Positions 41,697-52,317 are shown, counted from the stretch's first letter. The stretch is 64,000 bases of DNA from Pictodentalium vernedei (GCA_031216915.1 CM062292.1:74754956-74818955), one strand, 5' to 3'. Notes: generated by a model not told the origin, from the letters alone. Made by a program: numbers and translations.

Positions 41697-42600
41697 TTAT
41701 TAGCTGCGACTAGCAGCTCTATAAGTGGCAATGTTGGTCTGTCTGTCGGTCGGTCAGTCGGTCGGTCAGTCGGTCGGTCGGTCTGTGACCAACGAGTTTC
41801 ATAACTCAATAACTTTTAAAATACTTGATGGAATGACTTTATATTTGGCATGTGAGTGTATCTTATTGATGTCTAGCCACTGTTCAGTGCATGTGTTGTT
41901 CCAAATATTTTTCTTGGAGTTATGGCCCTTGATGAACTTAGAATTTCGGTCTGTCTGTCTGTGACCAACGAGTTTCAAAACTCAATAACTTTTGAAATAC
42001 TTGATGGAATGACTTTATATTTGGCATGTAAGTGTATCTTATTGATGTCTAGCCACTGTTCAATGCATGTGTTGTTCCAAATATTTTTCTTGGAGTTATG
42101 GCCCTTGATGAACTTAGAATGTTTTTAAATTGCACCACGCGTCGCAGCTACGGCGTCGATGTCGCGATTTTTACCTGGTAAACGCATTCGTGGACTTCAC
42201 TGTCCGTGTGTGGATTACGACCAGTCCACGGTGACTATACTGTACAATCGTCAAACTTCACACATCTATAAAGGACAATGGGGGGAAGCGTCATACACCA
42301 TAACGGGATCCGAACTTCAGGGTCAAGGTCATACTTAATTATATGTTGGCTGAAGCCCAGAAACAAATAAAACTACAATTATCAAACTTCAAACAAATGT
42401 TAAGGACAGCCAGAAGGTGTGTAGCGTATGATACTTGCATGGTCAAGGTCACTCTTCAGTATGTTCGTTGGAAGTTCACATGTCATGTCTCTGCCATAAC
42501 TATGAAACGGCTGTGGCTGCCATCATCAAACTTTGCACAATCATTAAGGTCTGTTTCATTTAGGGGTTTTTAGGGGATGGAGCATATGTTGTTCCAGTGA
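41697..42600 (+). repeat. Hairpin-headed repeat, TAGCTGCGACTAGCAGCT type
   Basis: The head stem TAGCTGCGA/TAGCAGCTC leads to a GTCGGTCGGTCAGTCGG tract. Two ~175-bp units follow with CAACGAGTTTCATAACTCAA and TTTATATTTGGCATGTGAGT. A longer diverged tail follows with CGCGTCGCAGCTACGG at 42138. Confidence 0.78.
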
Positions 42601-42726
42601 CATTTCTTGTTATTGTTGATTTTGTAAGAAAAGGTGTTAATATGAAAATATGTTATGTTGACAATTTCAGATTAAAAATAAAAAAATGATGTATGAAGAA
42701 GAAATAAAAAGCCACTCCCATTTTAA

Positions 42727-42971
42727 CCCTTTACCTAACATGAAAAGCAGACGACACTTGCAAAAAAATTTTTTTGAATAACTTATTTTTTTCATTTTTT
42801 GTCTCAAAAACATAGGTTATGACCCCTCATTGGAACGAGCTCGACGAGCTCGTTCCAATGAGGGGTCATAACCTATGTTTTTGAGACAAAAAATGAAAAA
42901 AATAATGAAAATTAATTGGCGATTTTTGAGAATAGCGCTGGCCGGTTTTGGCCGTTACGTTGGGTAAAGGG
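42727..42971. mobile_element. piggyBac-like MITE, family A (near-intact)
   Basis: TTAA at 42723-42726 and 42972-42975. The centre GGAACGAGCTCGACGAGCTC and long flanking arms are close to perfect complements. The best representative of family A in the window. Confidence 0.93.
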
Positions 42972-42975
42972 TTAA

Positions 42976-43403
42976 AACATCACATCATGAATATATTGGT
43001 TTATTGGTTATATTTTACCTTTCACTAAAGTATTTTTTTATAAAGTATTTGTAAGATACGTGTATCAGGTTTTTTTTCAAAATAAAAAGAAAAAGTAGAT
43101 TTTGTATTTGAAAAAAAAGTCTTTTAATTGTTTTTTCTGACTTTTCCCCGCTGGTCTCCGTACAACTGGATAGCTGGTAGCCTCTTACATAGCCTCCACA
43201 CATATCATTACAAGATGAAATAGACTAGGTGCAGGACTAGATTGCTAGAACGTTGGCAGAAAACATTGCAACCTAATCTGCCCCCTCCCCACCCACCCCT
43301 TATCTTCATGGCAGTGTCTGGTCAATCAGTGCAGTAAATCCCCCCACTGATGACTTGTGATGATGTAAAATTCAACAAAACCATATCACGTGAAAGCTTT
43401 TTA
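42976..43403. other. Non-coding, no gene seen
   Basis: AT-rich, with a worn family-B fragment (TTCAACAAAACCATATCACG) just before the element at 43404. Confidence 0.45.
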
Positions 43404-43560
43404 GTCCAGGCACATTAGACATAAAAATGAGAAAGTAAGGAAAAAAATCGGAGAAAGCTGATTTTTTTATATGTTTCCGGGACACACATTGCGGATAAAG
43501 TGTGAAAAGTCCCCGCGAATCCGAGTTGAGCTTTTTTAGTTATAGCGTTTTTTTGATGAA
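43404..43560 (+). repeat. Left terminal inverted repeat of the nuclease element
   Basis: Blocks at 43404-43418 (terminal), about 43439-43467 (AAAAAAATCGGAGAAAGCTG) and 43519-43538 (ATCCGAGTTGAGCTTTTTT). Each has an inverted partner at the right end. Confidence 0.8.
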
Positions 43561-44002
43561 AAAAAATTTTTTTAAAAAAATTCGACCCAGCTCCATATTT
43601 CTCATTCTTATTCGCCTTAGTAGGGTGAAAATCATAAATATCGTGCTGAATTATATTGAGAATACATATCCCCAACAGAAAATGCCAACTTTGTACCAAT
43701 CCTCACACTCAATGGTGAAATATTCACGAAAATGTACAAATTACGAATTTTTTATTGTTTTCATACACACAACGTTACACAACGTCCATTAAATCAAATT
43801 TACGACTACTTTGGGAGTTAAATTATATATCAAAAATTGCAGAAAAGCAGTGGCTTTATAATGGTATATAACAATAGTCATTTATTCCATAATGAACTGG
43901 TGAAACGTGTGAAATATTAACCATACCCCCTAAACTCAAATTCAAACGGCATCGACTTTTCTCATTCAAATACCGTATTATAGCATCATTGTTTCAATTT
44001 CC

Positions 44003-46276
44003 ATGTGCACAGAAGTCAATGAAATATTCTGCGGACTTGCCAGAGGTGACTGTACAACAGCTGACGCTGTCAATCAAGAAAGTGTCAACCATCTACTGTC
44101 AAAATTACACGAACTGCTCCAGAATGCGTCCGTAGCACGCACAGGAAAGCTTTGGGTACAATACTACGAGCAAATAGGTCTTCTCCAGTTGTTCTTGAGA
44201 GCAGAGCGCACAGGCGACTGGGAACTCCACACATATTGTGTTCGCAATATGATTCCAGTATTTCACGCAGGTGGTCATTTTGCATACGCAAAAAGTTCTC
44301 ATCTCTATTTGCAGCAGATGAATGAGCTAACAGAAATAATGCAACAGGATGATTTGAAGTTGTTCACTGAGAAAGGTTACTTTACCATAAGGCGCTCAGA
44401 TAAATTCTGGGACGGGATATATTCTGATCAGACCATAGAGCAGTGTTTAATGAGAATGTTCAAGCTCCCTGGTGGTCTCACACATGGCAGGGGAATAACC
44501 GATAGCACTGTTGCGAAATGGGTACGTGGACTACCTCTTTGCCTTCCGACATGTAATGCTCTCGAAAATTTTGTTCATGTTCACACTGGTCATGGCGAAC
44601 AACATCGGGATCTCCGTCAAAGTTCACAATTGACTGATGCCAATGATATCACCAAATTATTGAACTGGCTCAGAGTGCATTCCCCCTTTCAGAATAGAGA
44701 TCCACTACAATTAGTCTCTATAGCGACCGGGCTTGTGGCCGACGAAACTGTGAACTGTGACCAAGTTCGCAAAATTGGTGAATGTTGCGTATCGAATGTT
44801 GTAAGCAAAACGTTCAACAGCATCAAACTACGACGTGTTGACACTGTGAAGTCTTTCGCATCGATGGCAAATAGCATCAAAGTCCGTGGAAGTAAGGTAG
44901 TGATTGACCCCACAATTCTGTTCAACCGCATCACATGTGTTATTCAGTCACAAGCAGAGATGGAAGAGTATCTCAGTTATGAACTCGCCCCGAAACCACC
45001 AGCATTGTTTGATTCTGCTGGAATGAGGAAGACACAGAAAAGCACGCTCGGTAAGATTCTCAAAACATACGGTTCCGAGCAAACTAAAATCCCAGAACAT
45101 TCTCTGTTTGTTGTAGATGGTGGATTTTTATTGAGGGCAGTTGTATGGCCTGAACAGTCGTCATATAAGGACATATGTACATCATATTCCAATTATCTAG
45201 TGAGACATTTTGGGGCGAACGTCGTGGTTGTTTTTGATGGTTATGCTTGTACAATGTCGACAAAGGGCATGGACCAAGCCCGTAGATCTAAAGACAGGTA
45301 TTCCATTGATATCAATATCTCACCCGAGTTACCAGCCACCACACCCCAATCCGATTTCCTTGCAAATGCCAAGAACAAAACCCAACTGATCGATCTTCTA
45401 ATGCAGGAGCTATCTGCTATCAATATTCAGTCCAAGCAGGCCGAGGCTGATGCTGATGTACTGATAGCCGAAACTGCACTTGACATCGCTCAAGATGACA
45501 ACAATGTTGTCGTTGCGGGAACAGACACAGACTTGTTAGTCATTCTTACCTCTCGAGTTCAACCGGGATGTAATATTCACATGATGTATTCCATTACCCC
45601 AAACTTACTAGTTTCAGTTAGTGAAATAGCAACCAAAATGGGTGACCATAGAAGCAACCTCCTTGTAGCACATTCTATAAGTGGTTGTGACACTACTTCT
45701 GCACTCTTTCGAGTTGGTAAGAAGAAAGTGTTCAGTACAATTGTCTCCGATGTTACTAGCGACTCACAACAGTATGTCAACACAATTTTGGCGGATGACA
45801 GTACACCAAGTGCAGTAGCCGCTGCCGGGGAACAACTTCTCCTGATCTTATACGGGAGTAAAACTGTTTCCTCTCTCGACCAATATAGATATGTCACTTA
45901 CAAGCGTTATGTAGCAAAATCTAAACTGAATAAACCCATCGACCTAGCCTCACTCCCACCAAGCAGCGATGCTGCACAACAACATGTCTACAGATGTTAT
46001 CTCCAGGTCCAACAATGGCTGGGCACTTCGCTTCCTCCGACGGATTGGGGGTGGTCGCTAGACAATGGACTTCTTGTACCGACTGCAGCCACAAAGCCAT
46101 GTGCCCCCGATAACCTACTGAATCTGATCAGTTGTGGTTGCAAGAGTGCTTGTACAAAAAGGTGTGGGTGTAAGAAGGCAGGACTCTCTTGCTCAGGTTT
46201 GTGTAATTGCAGTTCGGATTCTTGTAACAACCACAGAAACACTGTCCTGTCGGAAATTTCTGAGTTCGATGAATAA
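44003..46276 (+). CDS. FEN/XPG-type PIN nuclease with N-terminal unknown domain and C-terminal CXC motif
   Basis: 757 codons, uninterrupted, one exon. Residues 45-175 form a conserved-looking module (FHAGGHFAYAKSSHLYL, YFTIRRSDKFWDGIYSDQ, GGLTHGRG) that I recall only from uncharacterised invertebrate proteins. Residues 360-620 carry the full acidic set of a FEN/XPG nuclease: D372 (VVDGG), D412 (VFDGY), E481/D483/D485 (EADAD), D508/D510 (AGTDTD) and D563 (SGCDTT). Spacing is like D34, D86, E158/E160, D179/D181 and D233 of FEN1. A GK-containing helix after D563 (FRVGKKK) recalls the H3TH region. Residues 711-741 form a single CXC unit (CGCKSACTKRCGC...CNC) like tesmin/TSO1 DNA-binding repeats. 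It should be a metal-dependent flap- or structure-cutting nuclease that binds DNA through the CXC. The Met at 44003 is the first in frame; an upstream exon cannot be excluded. Confidence 0.85.
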   Translation: MCTEVNEIFCGLARGDCTTADAVNQESVNHLLSKLHELLQNASVARTGKLWVQYYEQIGLLQLFLRAERTGDWELHTYCVRNMIPVFHAGGHFAYAKSSHLYLQQMNELTEIMQQDDLKLFTEKGYFTIRRSDKFWDGIYSDQTIEQCLMRMFKLPGGLTHGRGITDSTVAKWVRGLPLCLPTCNALENFVHVHTGHGEQHRDLRQSSQLTDANDITKLLNWLRVHSPFQNRDPLQLVSIATGLVADETVNCDQVRKIGECCVSNVVSKTFNSIKLRRVDTVKSFASMANSIKVRGSKVVIDPTILFNRITCVIQSQAEMEEYLSYELAPKPPALFDSAGMRKTQKSTLGKILKTYGSEQTKIPEHSLFVVDGGFLLRAVVWPEQSSYKDICTSYSNYLVRHFGANVVVVFDGYACTMSTKGMDQARRSKDRYSIDINISPELPATTPQSDFLANAKNKTQLIDLLMQELSAINIQSKQAEADADVLIAETALDIAQDDNNVVVAGTDTDLLVILTSRVQPGCNIHMMYSITPNLLVSVSEIATKMGDHRSNLLVAHSISGCDTTSALFRVGKKKVFSTIVSDVTSDSQQYVNTILADDSTPSAVAAAGEQLLLILYGSKTVSSLDQYRYVTYKRYVAKSKLNKPIDLASLPPSSDAAQQHVYRCYLQVQQWLGTSLPPTDWGWSLDNGLLVPTAATKPCAPDNLLNLISCGCKSACTKRCGCKKAGLSCSGLCNCSSDSCNNHRNTVLSEISEFDE

Positions 46277-46844
46277 TATGTATATAGGTCATGTCATTTC
46301 TGTGTATAGCGTTGATAATAGTCAATGTAACTTAATCCATGTTGATTGATTTGTACATTCTGTAAATATTATTTATTGATTTTTGTACATTCTGTAAATA
46401 TTGTTGATCTAATGCTGCCAGACACAGACGTGTCTGTTCGGTCCCAAGCCCGAAAATAGTTGAGTTCTCATGCTGACGAATTTTATGCCAAAAGGGGAAC
46501 TCGGCCAGAAGCAGAGGGGGTCTTCCATAATGTCTATTTTGTAAGCAATGATAAAAGTCTTCAAATGGTGGTGGATTTTTTATCGTCTGTCCAACTAACA
46601 TCCCGTTCTGTACTACGACCCTTTGGGCAAATCCGTTAGGAAAATCGTCATTTTTTGCGTAAATCCGATACTTTTTTGTGAATTTTCAATAATTTTTCGC
46701 AGAAATTGTCACAGAATGCACATTTTCCTCTAGGTAAATGTATATTAGACATTATGTAGCTCGAAATACGCGTAAACAAAAAATACAGTTGGATCAATTC
46801 GAGGTTACAAAGTTCGTGCGATTTTTTTTTATTTTTTTCAAACG

Positions 46845-46992
46845 CGTTTTCGAAAAAAGGCTGTAGAAAAAAAGCTCAACTGGGATTTTAGGGGGGCTTT
46901 TGTCTAATCGTTCAGTGACATGTACTCGACATTCCCTGAAAAAATCAGCTTTCTCCGATTTTTTTCTCTAGTGAAACCTAATGTTCTTGGGC
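46845..46992 (-). repeat. Right terminal inverted repeat of the nuclease element
   Basis: Carries AAAAAAGCTCAACTGGGAT at 46869-46887, AAAAATCAGCTTTCTCCGAT at 46940-46959 and the terminal CTAATGTTCTTGGGC. These are inverse to the left repeat. Confidence 0.8.
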
Positions 46993-47154
46993 TATTTAAT
47001 TATGCTGTGACTATTGTATCAGCATAACGACTTTCACATCATCAAACATCAAATGAAAGTGAGCAGGAAAAATAGTAACATGGTATCAACTTTCCAATTA
47101 GGGCTGAATGGTGTATCAATAAATATTGGTATTCAAACCAGTATCGATAGAATA

Positions 47155-47929
47155 GGCCTAAACAATTGAAAATCTGTTTCTCAGGTCCTCCCGCATGGTC
47201 CAGTTGGCTGCCGCTTGCTTTCTTTTTATAACCAATGTAAAATTTTGAAAAAATAAAAATTAAATGGTTTATGTCTGATATTTTACCCAAGTTAAAAAAA
47301 CTTTATCAATTTCTCCCTTGAGTGCAAGAAGGCATTGCAATGCTTTAGCCTTCTTGCACTCAAGGGACGAAACACACCACCGCTCATGCTATTCTATAGA
47401 TTATGAGGCGGGAGCGCGGTGGCTCAGTAGGTAGAGGTGCAGGCTGCAAGCAGAGGTCCTCGCTTCGAATCCCACCTGCGGCTACCGCGTGGTGTCCTTG
47501 GGCAAGACACTTCGTCTCCATTGCCCGCGTGGGGGGCACAATGGCGCCGTGTACTAAGGCGTACTGCACGTCGATAGTACGCATGTCTTCAACCAATCTA
47601 ACCCTGCCTGTGCTGCAGTGCGGAGTTACGATGTTGGGGAGCTGGCAGCTGCTCGTCGTTGCTCGGTGGTTCTCTCCGGGTACTCCGGCTTCCTCCACTC
47701 GTAAAACTGTCACGGTCATGATTAGCCATTGTGCATAAATATGTGACCTTAAACAACAATAAATAAATATAAATAAATAGATTATTAGGCCTAAAACATA
47801 AAACAAGAACATGAAATTTTGATGTCAAAGAAATAATTACAGAAATAAAAAATAAAATAAAAAACCGCTCGCCCGCATGCAATTTTGCAAATAATGGCCT
47901 GAGAAACAGAAGATCTACTTTGTGTGGCC
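47155..47929. mobile_element. Harbinger-like MITE (long form) carrying a SINE
   Basis: Same family as the inserts at 29-30.5 kb: GGCCTAAA start, CCTCCCGCATGGTCC, a CCCTTGAGTGCAAGAAGGC hairpin (here shortened) and a GTGTGGCC end. The SINE at 47410-47780 lies in its middle. The flanking triplets (ATA/GTA) are not a clean duplication. Confidence 0.8.
47410..47780 (+). mobile_element. tRNA-derived SINE
   Basis: TGGCTCAGTAGGTAGAGGTG head and common body. The box-B region is slightly changed (GCTTCGAATCC). Duplication ATTATGAGGC / ATTATTAGGC at 47400-47409 and 47781-47790. Confidence 0.92.
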
Positions 47930-48036
47930 GTACCGGTGTAATTACCAAAATATCGGTTTATCGTCTTTATTTATTTACCCACAATTTAATTTTGAAGATA
48001 TCTTGTGTTTTAACTATAGTCCCAAGTAAATAATAT

Positions 48037-48852
48037 TATCCCTTTACCAAACGTATTGGCCGCATCTGCCCTCTTTATATCCAAATTCAGCAGTTGAAAT
48101 TTTTTTTTTTCAATTCTACAAAACCATATCACAAGCTCGTTTCTACGAGGGGTCGCATGATATTGTTTTGTAGAAGTTTTGGGGAAAAATCTGCTAAACT
48201 GATTTTTAAAATAATAAATATACGATAATACCATAGTGTGTTTTGATATGTTTGATATCTCAACGAGTTGAAAGTGAGTTTTTTTCGCGAGGCTTGCCGA
48301 GCGAAAAAAACTCACTTTCAACGAGTTGAGATATCAAACATATCAAAATACACTATGGTATTGTTGTATTTATCTTATACCGACCATTTTTTGTTCTTTT
48401 CTGCATTTTTAAAAGGGTTTTGGGGATGATTTCGTGTCAAAATGTCGACTCATCTAGAGTGGAGTCGATTGCTTTCTCTTGTTGGGCATGAATACATGTG
48501 ATGTGCCCGGAAAAGCTGTTGGTGCGTAACAAGGCTACAAATTCAAGTGAATGATAGAGTATAGTTCCCCTTAGAAAGTGGCCCTGTAACTGGGAAAACA
48601 ATTACAGAAAATATGCTTACGCCTCAATTCTTATGATTTATGACAAAAATATGTTTGATAATCAATTTCACCAGATTTGACACGATTTATAAACAATTTT
48701 GCGAATGTCATCATTATATTATAATATAGAAAAAGACTATAGTCCGTTCTCCAATCTATATGACATAGGGGTATGTGTTATAGATAATCTATAACACTTG
48801 AGGTAAATCTTCAACAGGTATAAGATAAATTTTGATATCTGCATTGGCTAAA
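48037..48852. mobile_element. Worn family-B MITE with a nested palindrome
   Basis: CCCTTTACCAAACGTATTGG at the left, an AAACCATATCACAAGCTCG stem, and a right end AATTTTGATATCTGCATTGG near 48830-48852. Sequence from about 48213 to 48830 interrupts the right arm. Confidence 0.55.
48213..48372. repeat. Long palindrome, ~75-bp arms
   Basis: ATACCATAGTGTGTTTTGAT and its complement at 48340-48360. Perfect inner arms run through TTGATATCTCAACGAGTTGA. The loop is near CGCGAGGCTTGCCGAGCG. Confidence 0.92.
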
Positions 48853-48944
48853 TGTTTTTCGAACTGCATCATCAAGGCATGCTGATTCGTTCCGACTGTG
48901 ATGTCTCAAGTCTCGATTGTGGTTCCTATGTTCATATATCTGAG
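48373..48944. other. Non-coding with a duplicated tract
   Basis: 48853-48915 (CGAACTGCATCATCAAGGCA...) recurs at 50729-50790. A small palindrome TGTTATAGATAATCTATAACA lies at about 48776-48797. No gene. Confidence 0.5.
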
Positions 48945-50408
48945 CAGTTTTCGATATACCGGTATACCGCGGTATGTTTTTAAATACCGATACCGGTAAG
49001 GTGCGTCGATTTACCGAAACGCGACCGAAACGGGAGAGTAATCTACCGAAACGTGCACCCAAAAGACTGAAACGGGCGACAAGGGGGTCTTCCTACCATA
49101 AAGGACTAAAATGCGACTGAAATGGGCGACTAAGCTACCGAAACATGCACCCAAAAGACTAAAACGGGCGATAAGGTCTTTCTGCCGTGTCACGCTCGTT
49201 CGAATGAGTGGTTATAACCTACGTTTTAGAAGTGAAAAATTTGTTTTTTTTAGTTACACAATTTTTTTTTTTCATGAGTGTTGTCTGCTACAAGCGTTGG
49301 GGATAGGTTAACTATCTTGATTGAGAACTACCATGCTATTATGGATATATATATCATTGAGACCGACGATCCCCGTTGGTTCCAATGATATCTATATTTA
49401 TACCATTTATTTATTTGCGTTTAGGGTCAATGCCGGGGCACTGCTCGGGACTCTCACTGTGGTATTGACCAGGCTACTGTTCAACCAATGACATAAATTT
49501 TAGTTTGTTTAATGGTTCACAATAAAACCAGTCGTTGCGCATCACTGTTTGACCACATTACTTCATTGCCCACCAGCAGAAGCTTGTCAAAATACTCTAT
49601 CAATTTTACATCATTTGTGGGATATGTCAATTACCAAATTTACACCGCTTGTGGGTTAAGAGATATACCACACTCGCCAGATCTCGTGTGTCACTCCCTT
49701 GTTTCACTCGTGGTGTAAATTTGTAAATCGAAAACGCTGCGGTTCTATTGGATTTCACAAGTGCAGACAGATGTACTGTCACTTTCACTAAGAAACCAAA
49801 GCAGAAAGCTATGTTTTCACACATGGAAAATTTTGAAGCCACACATTTCTGACCTCCCAACACATGCCTACAGACCTCATCGCTAAGACAACACATCACC
49901 AGCTTACATCGTTGTTGTGTTGTTATTGTGATAAAGCTCTGGTTTAAAAAAAAACATGATCCCAAACTTTGTGTTAGGTCGGGCGCTCAACCAATAGAAA
50001 TGACTTTTATTCATTCAGTTCTGATACTTTCACTGCTCATTTTGGACCATGCACACTTCGTTCTATTTGAGCGATAATGCTTGCTGAAATGAGACGGGGT
50101 TGGCGGGTAGGATCTTTTGTTATAAACCATTGAGGGAAGAAGGGGCGCACCTTTTCTCAAAATCTGCCGTAAAATTTTATTTCATACAGGTGAAAATTAA
50201 AAGCTGAAACACATCGAACCTTTAAATCCCATTAACTGTGAAACGGTCGGAAAATTAACTTGAACCCGACTCCCATGGGTTATTATTTATTAGGAGTTCC
50301 TCAGTACCCGCGATGGAATTATGATGATTATCAGGTGTGGGTCTGGAATGTAGTAGTATTGATATCCTAGGATCTAACATTTCAAGATTAATGGGGGGGG
50401 GGGGGGGT

Positions 50409-50453
<45 letters not shown>

Positions 50454-50590
50454 GGTCGTCAAGCGCACGCAGACCCGTTCCAGTCTTTTCGACGCCCAGA
50501 TCGATAGAATAGAGGCCCCGTTTCGGTAGTTTGAGTTCCCGTTTCGGTGCGTTTCGGTAATTTGACGAACCCATACCGGTATTCATTTTT
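48945..50590. repeat. Inverted-repeat segment with ATACCGGTAT and CCGAAACG motifs
   Basis: The left arm (ATACCGATACCGGTAAGG, then TACCGAAACGCGACCGAAAC) is inverted at the right (CGTTTCGGTGCGTTTCGGTA, then CATACCGGTATTC). CCGAAACG/TGAAACGGGCGA motifs repeat at ~115-bp spacing in 49010-49180. 51490-51575 is a partial copy of the left edge. 49200-50390 holds no recognisable gene. Confidence 0.6.
50393..50452 (+). repeat. Poly-G tract
   Basis: About 60 bases of G with two interruptions. A second tract of 24 G is at 50812-50835. Both are candidates for G-quadruplexes and for assembly error. Confidence 0.9.
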
Positions 50591-50727
50591 GAATTCTACA
50601 AAACCATATCACGAGCTCGTTTCTATGAGGGGTCGCATGATATTGTTTTGTTGAAATTTGTGGAAAAATGGAATAAACTAATGTTTAAAATATTTTTTGT
50701 ATCGTTTGTGTGGGTAAAGGGTATATT
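50591..50727. mobile_element. Family-B MITE fragment
   Basis: AATTCTACAAAACCATATCA, GAGCTCGTTTCTATGAGGGG and the right end TGTGGGTAAAGGGT. The left end is lost to the neighbouring inverted repeat. Confidence 0.6.
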
Positions 50728-51099
50728 CGAACTGCATCATCAAGGCATGCTAATTCGTTCCACTGTGATAGCTCAAGTCTGATTGTGGAACGTCTCCAGG
50801 GCGCCAGAACAGGGGGGGGGGGGGGGGGGGGGGGGCCACCACCTTTTTCGCCAAGTATGTTCCTTAGAAGCTGTCTGTACAGTCTCTTTCCGCCAATTAA
50901 CAACATTTGTTTTGGGTAATCCTTGTAACAAGGGTAACAAATTATGGCAAACTTGAATTATTTTTTCGGTTTTGTAGGATCTCGTTTGATATGCTTAACC
51001 GTCATATACCCAATTTTGTTTTATTGGACTCCCGGGAACTTTCTCGATCTAGATTTTGAAAAGTTTCTACCCACGAGGAACGCAGTGTTTCTGCGTTAA

Positions 51100-51333
51100 C
51101 CCTTTACCTAACCTGAAAAGCAGACGACACTTGCAAAAATAATTCTTGAATAACTAATTTTTTTCATTTTTTGTCTCAAAAACATAGGTTGTGACCCCTC
51201 GTGGAACGAGCTCGTTCCAACAAGGGATCATAACCTATGTTTTGAGACAAAAAATGAAAAAAATAATGAAAATTAATTGGCGATTTTTTTAGAATACCGC
51301 TGGCCGGTTTTGGCCGTTACGTTAGGTAAAGGG
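51100..51333. mobile_element. piggyBac-like MITE, family A
   Basis: TTAA at 51096-51099 and 51334-51337; ends CCCTTTACCTAACC / GTTAGGTAAAGGG. Core GGAACGAGCTCGTTCC. Confidence 0.92.
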
Positions 51334-51616
51334 TTAAAATGATACTGAGATGCAAGGAAAATTGAATGTTTTGGGTCTAATTTATCAAATTTTTCTTTCC
51401 GCTTGCACTCTGCAAACCGACAGTTTTTTTAGAACCCCCCCCCCCCCCCCCCCCACACTTCGAATTAGGCTCCGACGTTCCTGCGTGTGTTCAGATATCT
51501 GAACAATCTTTCGATATACCGCTATACCGCAGTATTGTTTCAGAATACCGATACTGGTATTCAGTTTAGAATATCGTGCATCACACATTGGCACTTGTTT
51601 CTTATCAATAATAACT

Positions 51617-52015
51617 GGGGGAGGGGGGCACTGTTACGGTAACCGGTTCTCGTCAGATCACCGAAGTTAAGCAACGTCGAGCCCGGTTAGTCCCTTGGAT
51701 GGGTGGCGGTCTGAGTGATCGATTCGGACTCCCGCGTTGTGTCCTTGGGCAAGGCACTTCACCCTGATTGTCCACCTGGGGGCACGATGACGCCGTGTAC
51801 TAAGGCGTACTGTACGTCGATGGTACGCATGTCTTCAACCAATCTAACCCTGCCTGCGCTGCAGGTGCGGAGTTACGATGTTGGGGAAGCTGCTCGTCGT
51901 TGATCGGTGGTTCTCTCCGGGTACTCCGGCTTCCTCCACCCGTAAAACTGTCACCGACACGATGTGACCTTAGCTGTTAATGTGTCGTCAAACCCTAATA
52001 AATAAATAAATAAAC
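51617..52015 (+). mobile_element. 5S rRNA-derived SINE
   Basis: The head has TCTCGTCAGATCACCGAAGT, GCCCGGTTAGTC and TTGGATGGGTGGCGG. The body is as in 37201-37603. Perfect 15-bp duplication TTATCAATAATAACT at 51602-51616 and 52016-52030. Confidence 0.93.
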
Positions 52016-52139
52016 TTATCAATAATAACTAAAATACATTGTAAATATTCACTTTGTATTGCCTGGAAAAATGGTGTACATCATCCACATGTTCTGACAT
52101 TAACTGGTTGCGGGCTACATTAATTTTGAAGGTCTGAAT

Positions 52140-52242
52140 TTGTTCATCAAAATTTGTTTATTACAAGTTATTGAAGAGTGCCCACAGGCACCACGCCCCA
52201 AACACACTCTTCAATAATTTGTGATAAAACAAATTTATATGA
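52140..52242. repeat. Imperfect palindrome
   Basis: AAATTTGTTTATTACAAGTT and the inverse near 52215-52242 flank ATTGAAGAGTG/CACTCTTCAAT. Confidence 0.8.
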
Positions 52243-52317
52243 ACTACAAAATAATAATTGCGTTAGACTGAATATGAAACATGAGCAAAGAAAATGTTGG
52301 CATTTGCTGTGACAACC

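Larger units (their letters stand above)
43404..46992 (+). mobile_element. TIR element encoding a FEN-like nuclease with CXC domain
   Basis: 3,589 bp holding one long ORF. The ends GTCCAGGCACATTAG and CTAATGTTCTTGGGC are inverted, with TA on each side (43402-43403, 46993-46994). Three conserved blocks repeat inverted within ~150 bp of both ends: ACATTAG, then ATCGGAGAAAGCTGATTTTT, then AGTTGAGCTTTTTT. The spacers between them have diverged. No DDE transposase, recombinase or RT is present. That it moves as a unit is inference from its architecture; a cellular gene captured between older repeats is the alternative. Confidence 0.72.

Noticed and set aside
44085..46325. Minus-strand ORFs opposite the nuclease gene
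   Set aside because: Shadows of the plus-strand gene, short and without recognisable motifs.
43404..46992. Assigning the nuclease element to Tc1/mariner from its TA flanks or to KDZ elements from the cysteine motif
   Set aside because: There is no DDE triad in the ORF, and two flanking bases are weak evidence. KDZ transposases have a different fold as far as I know.
50374..50586. Proline-rich ORF on the minus strand
   Set aside because: Translation of poly-C complementing the G-run at 50393.
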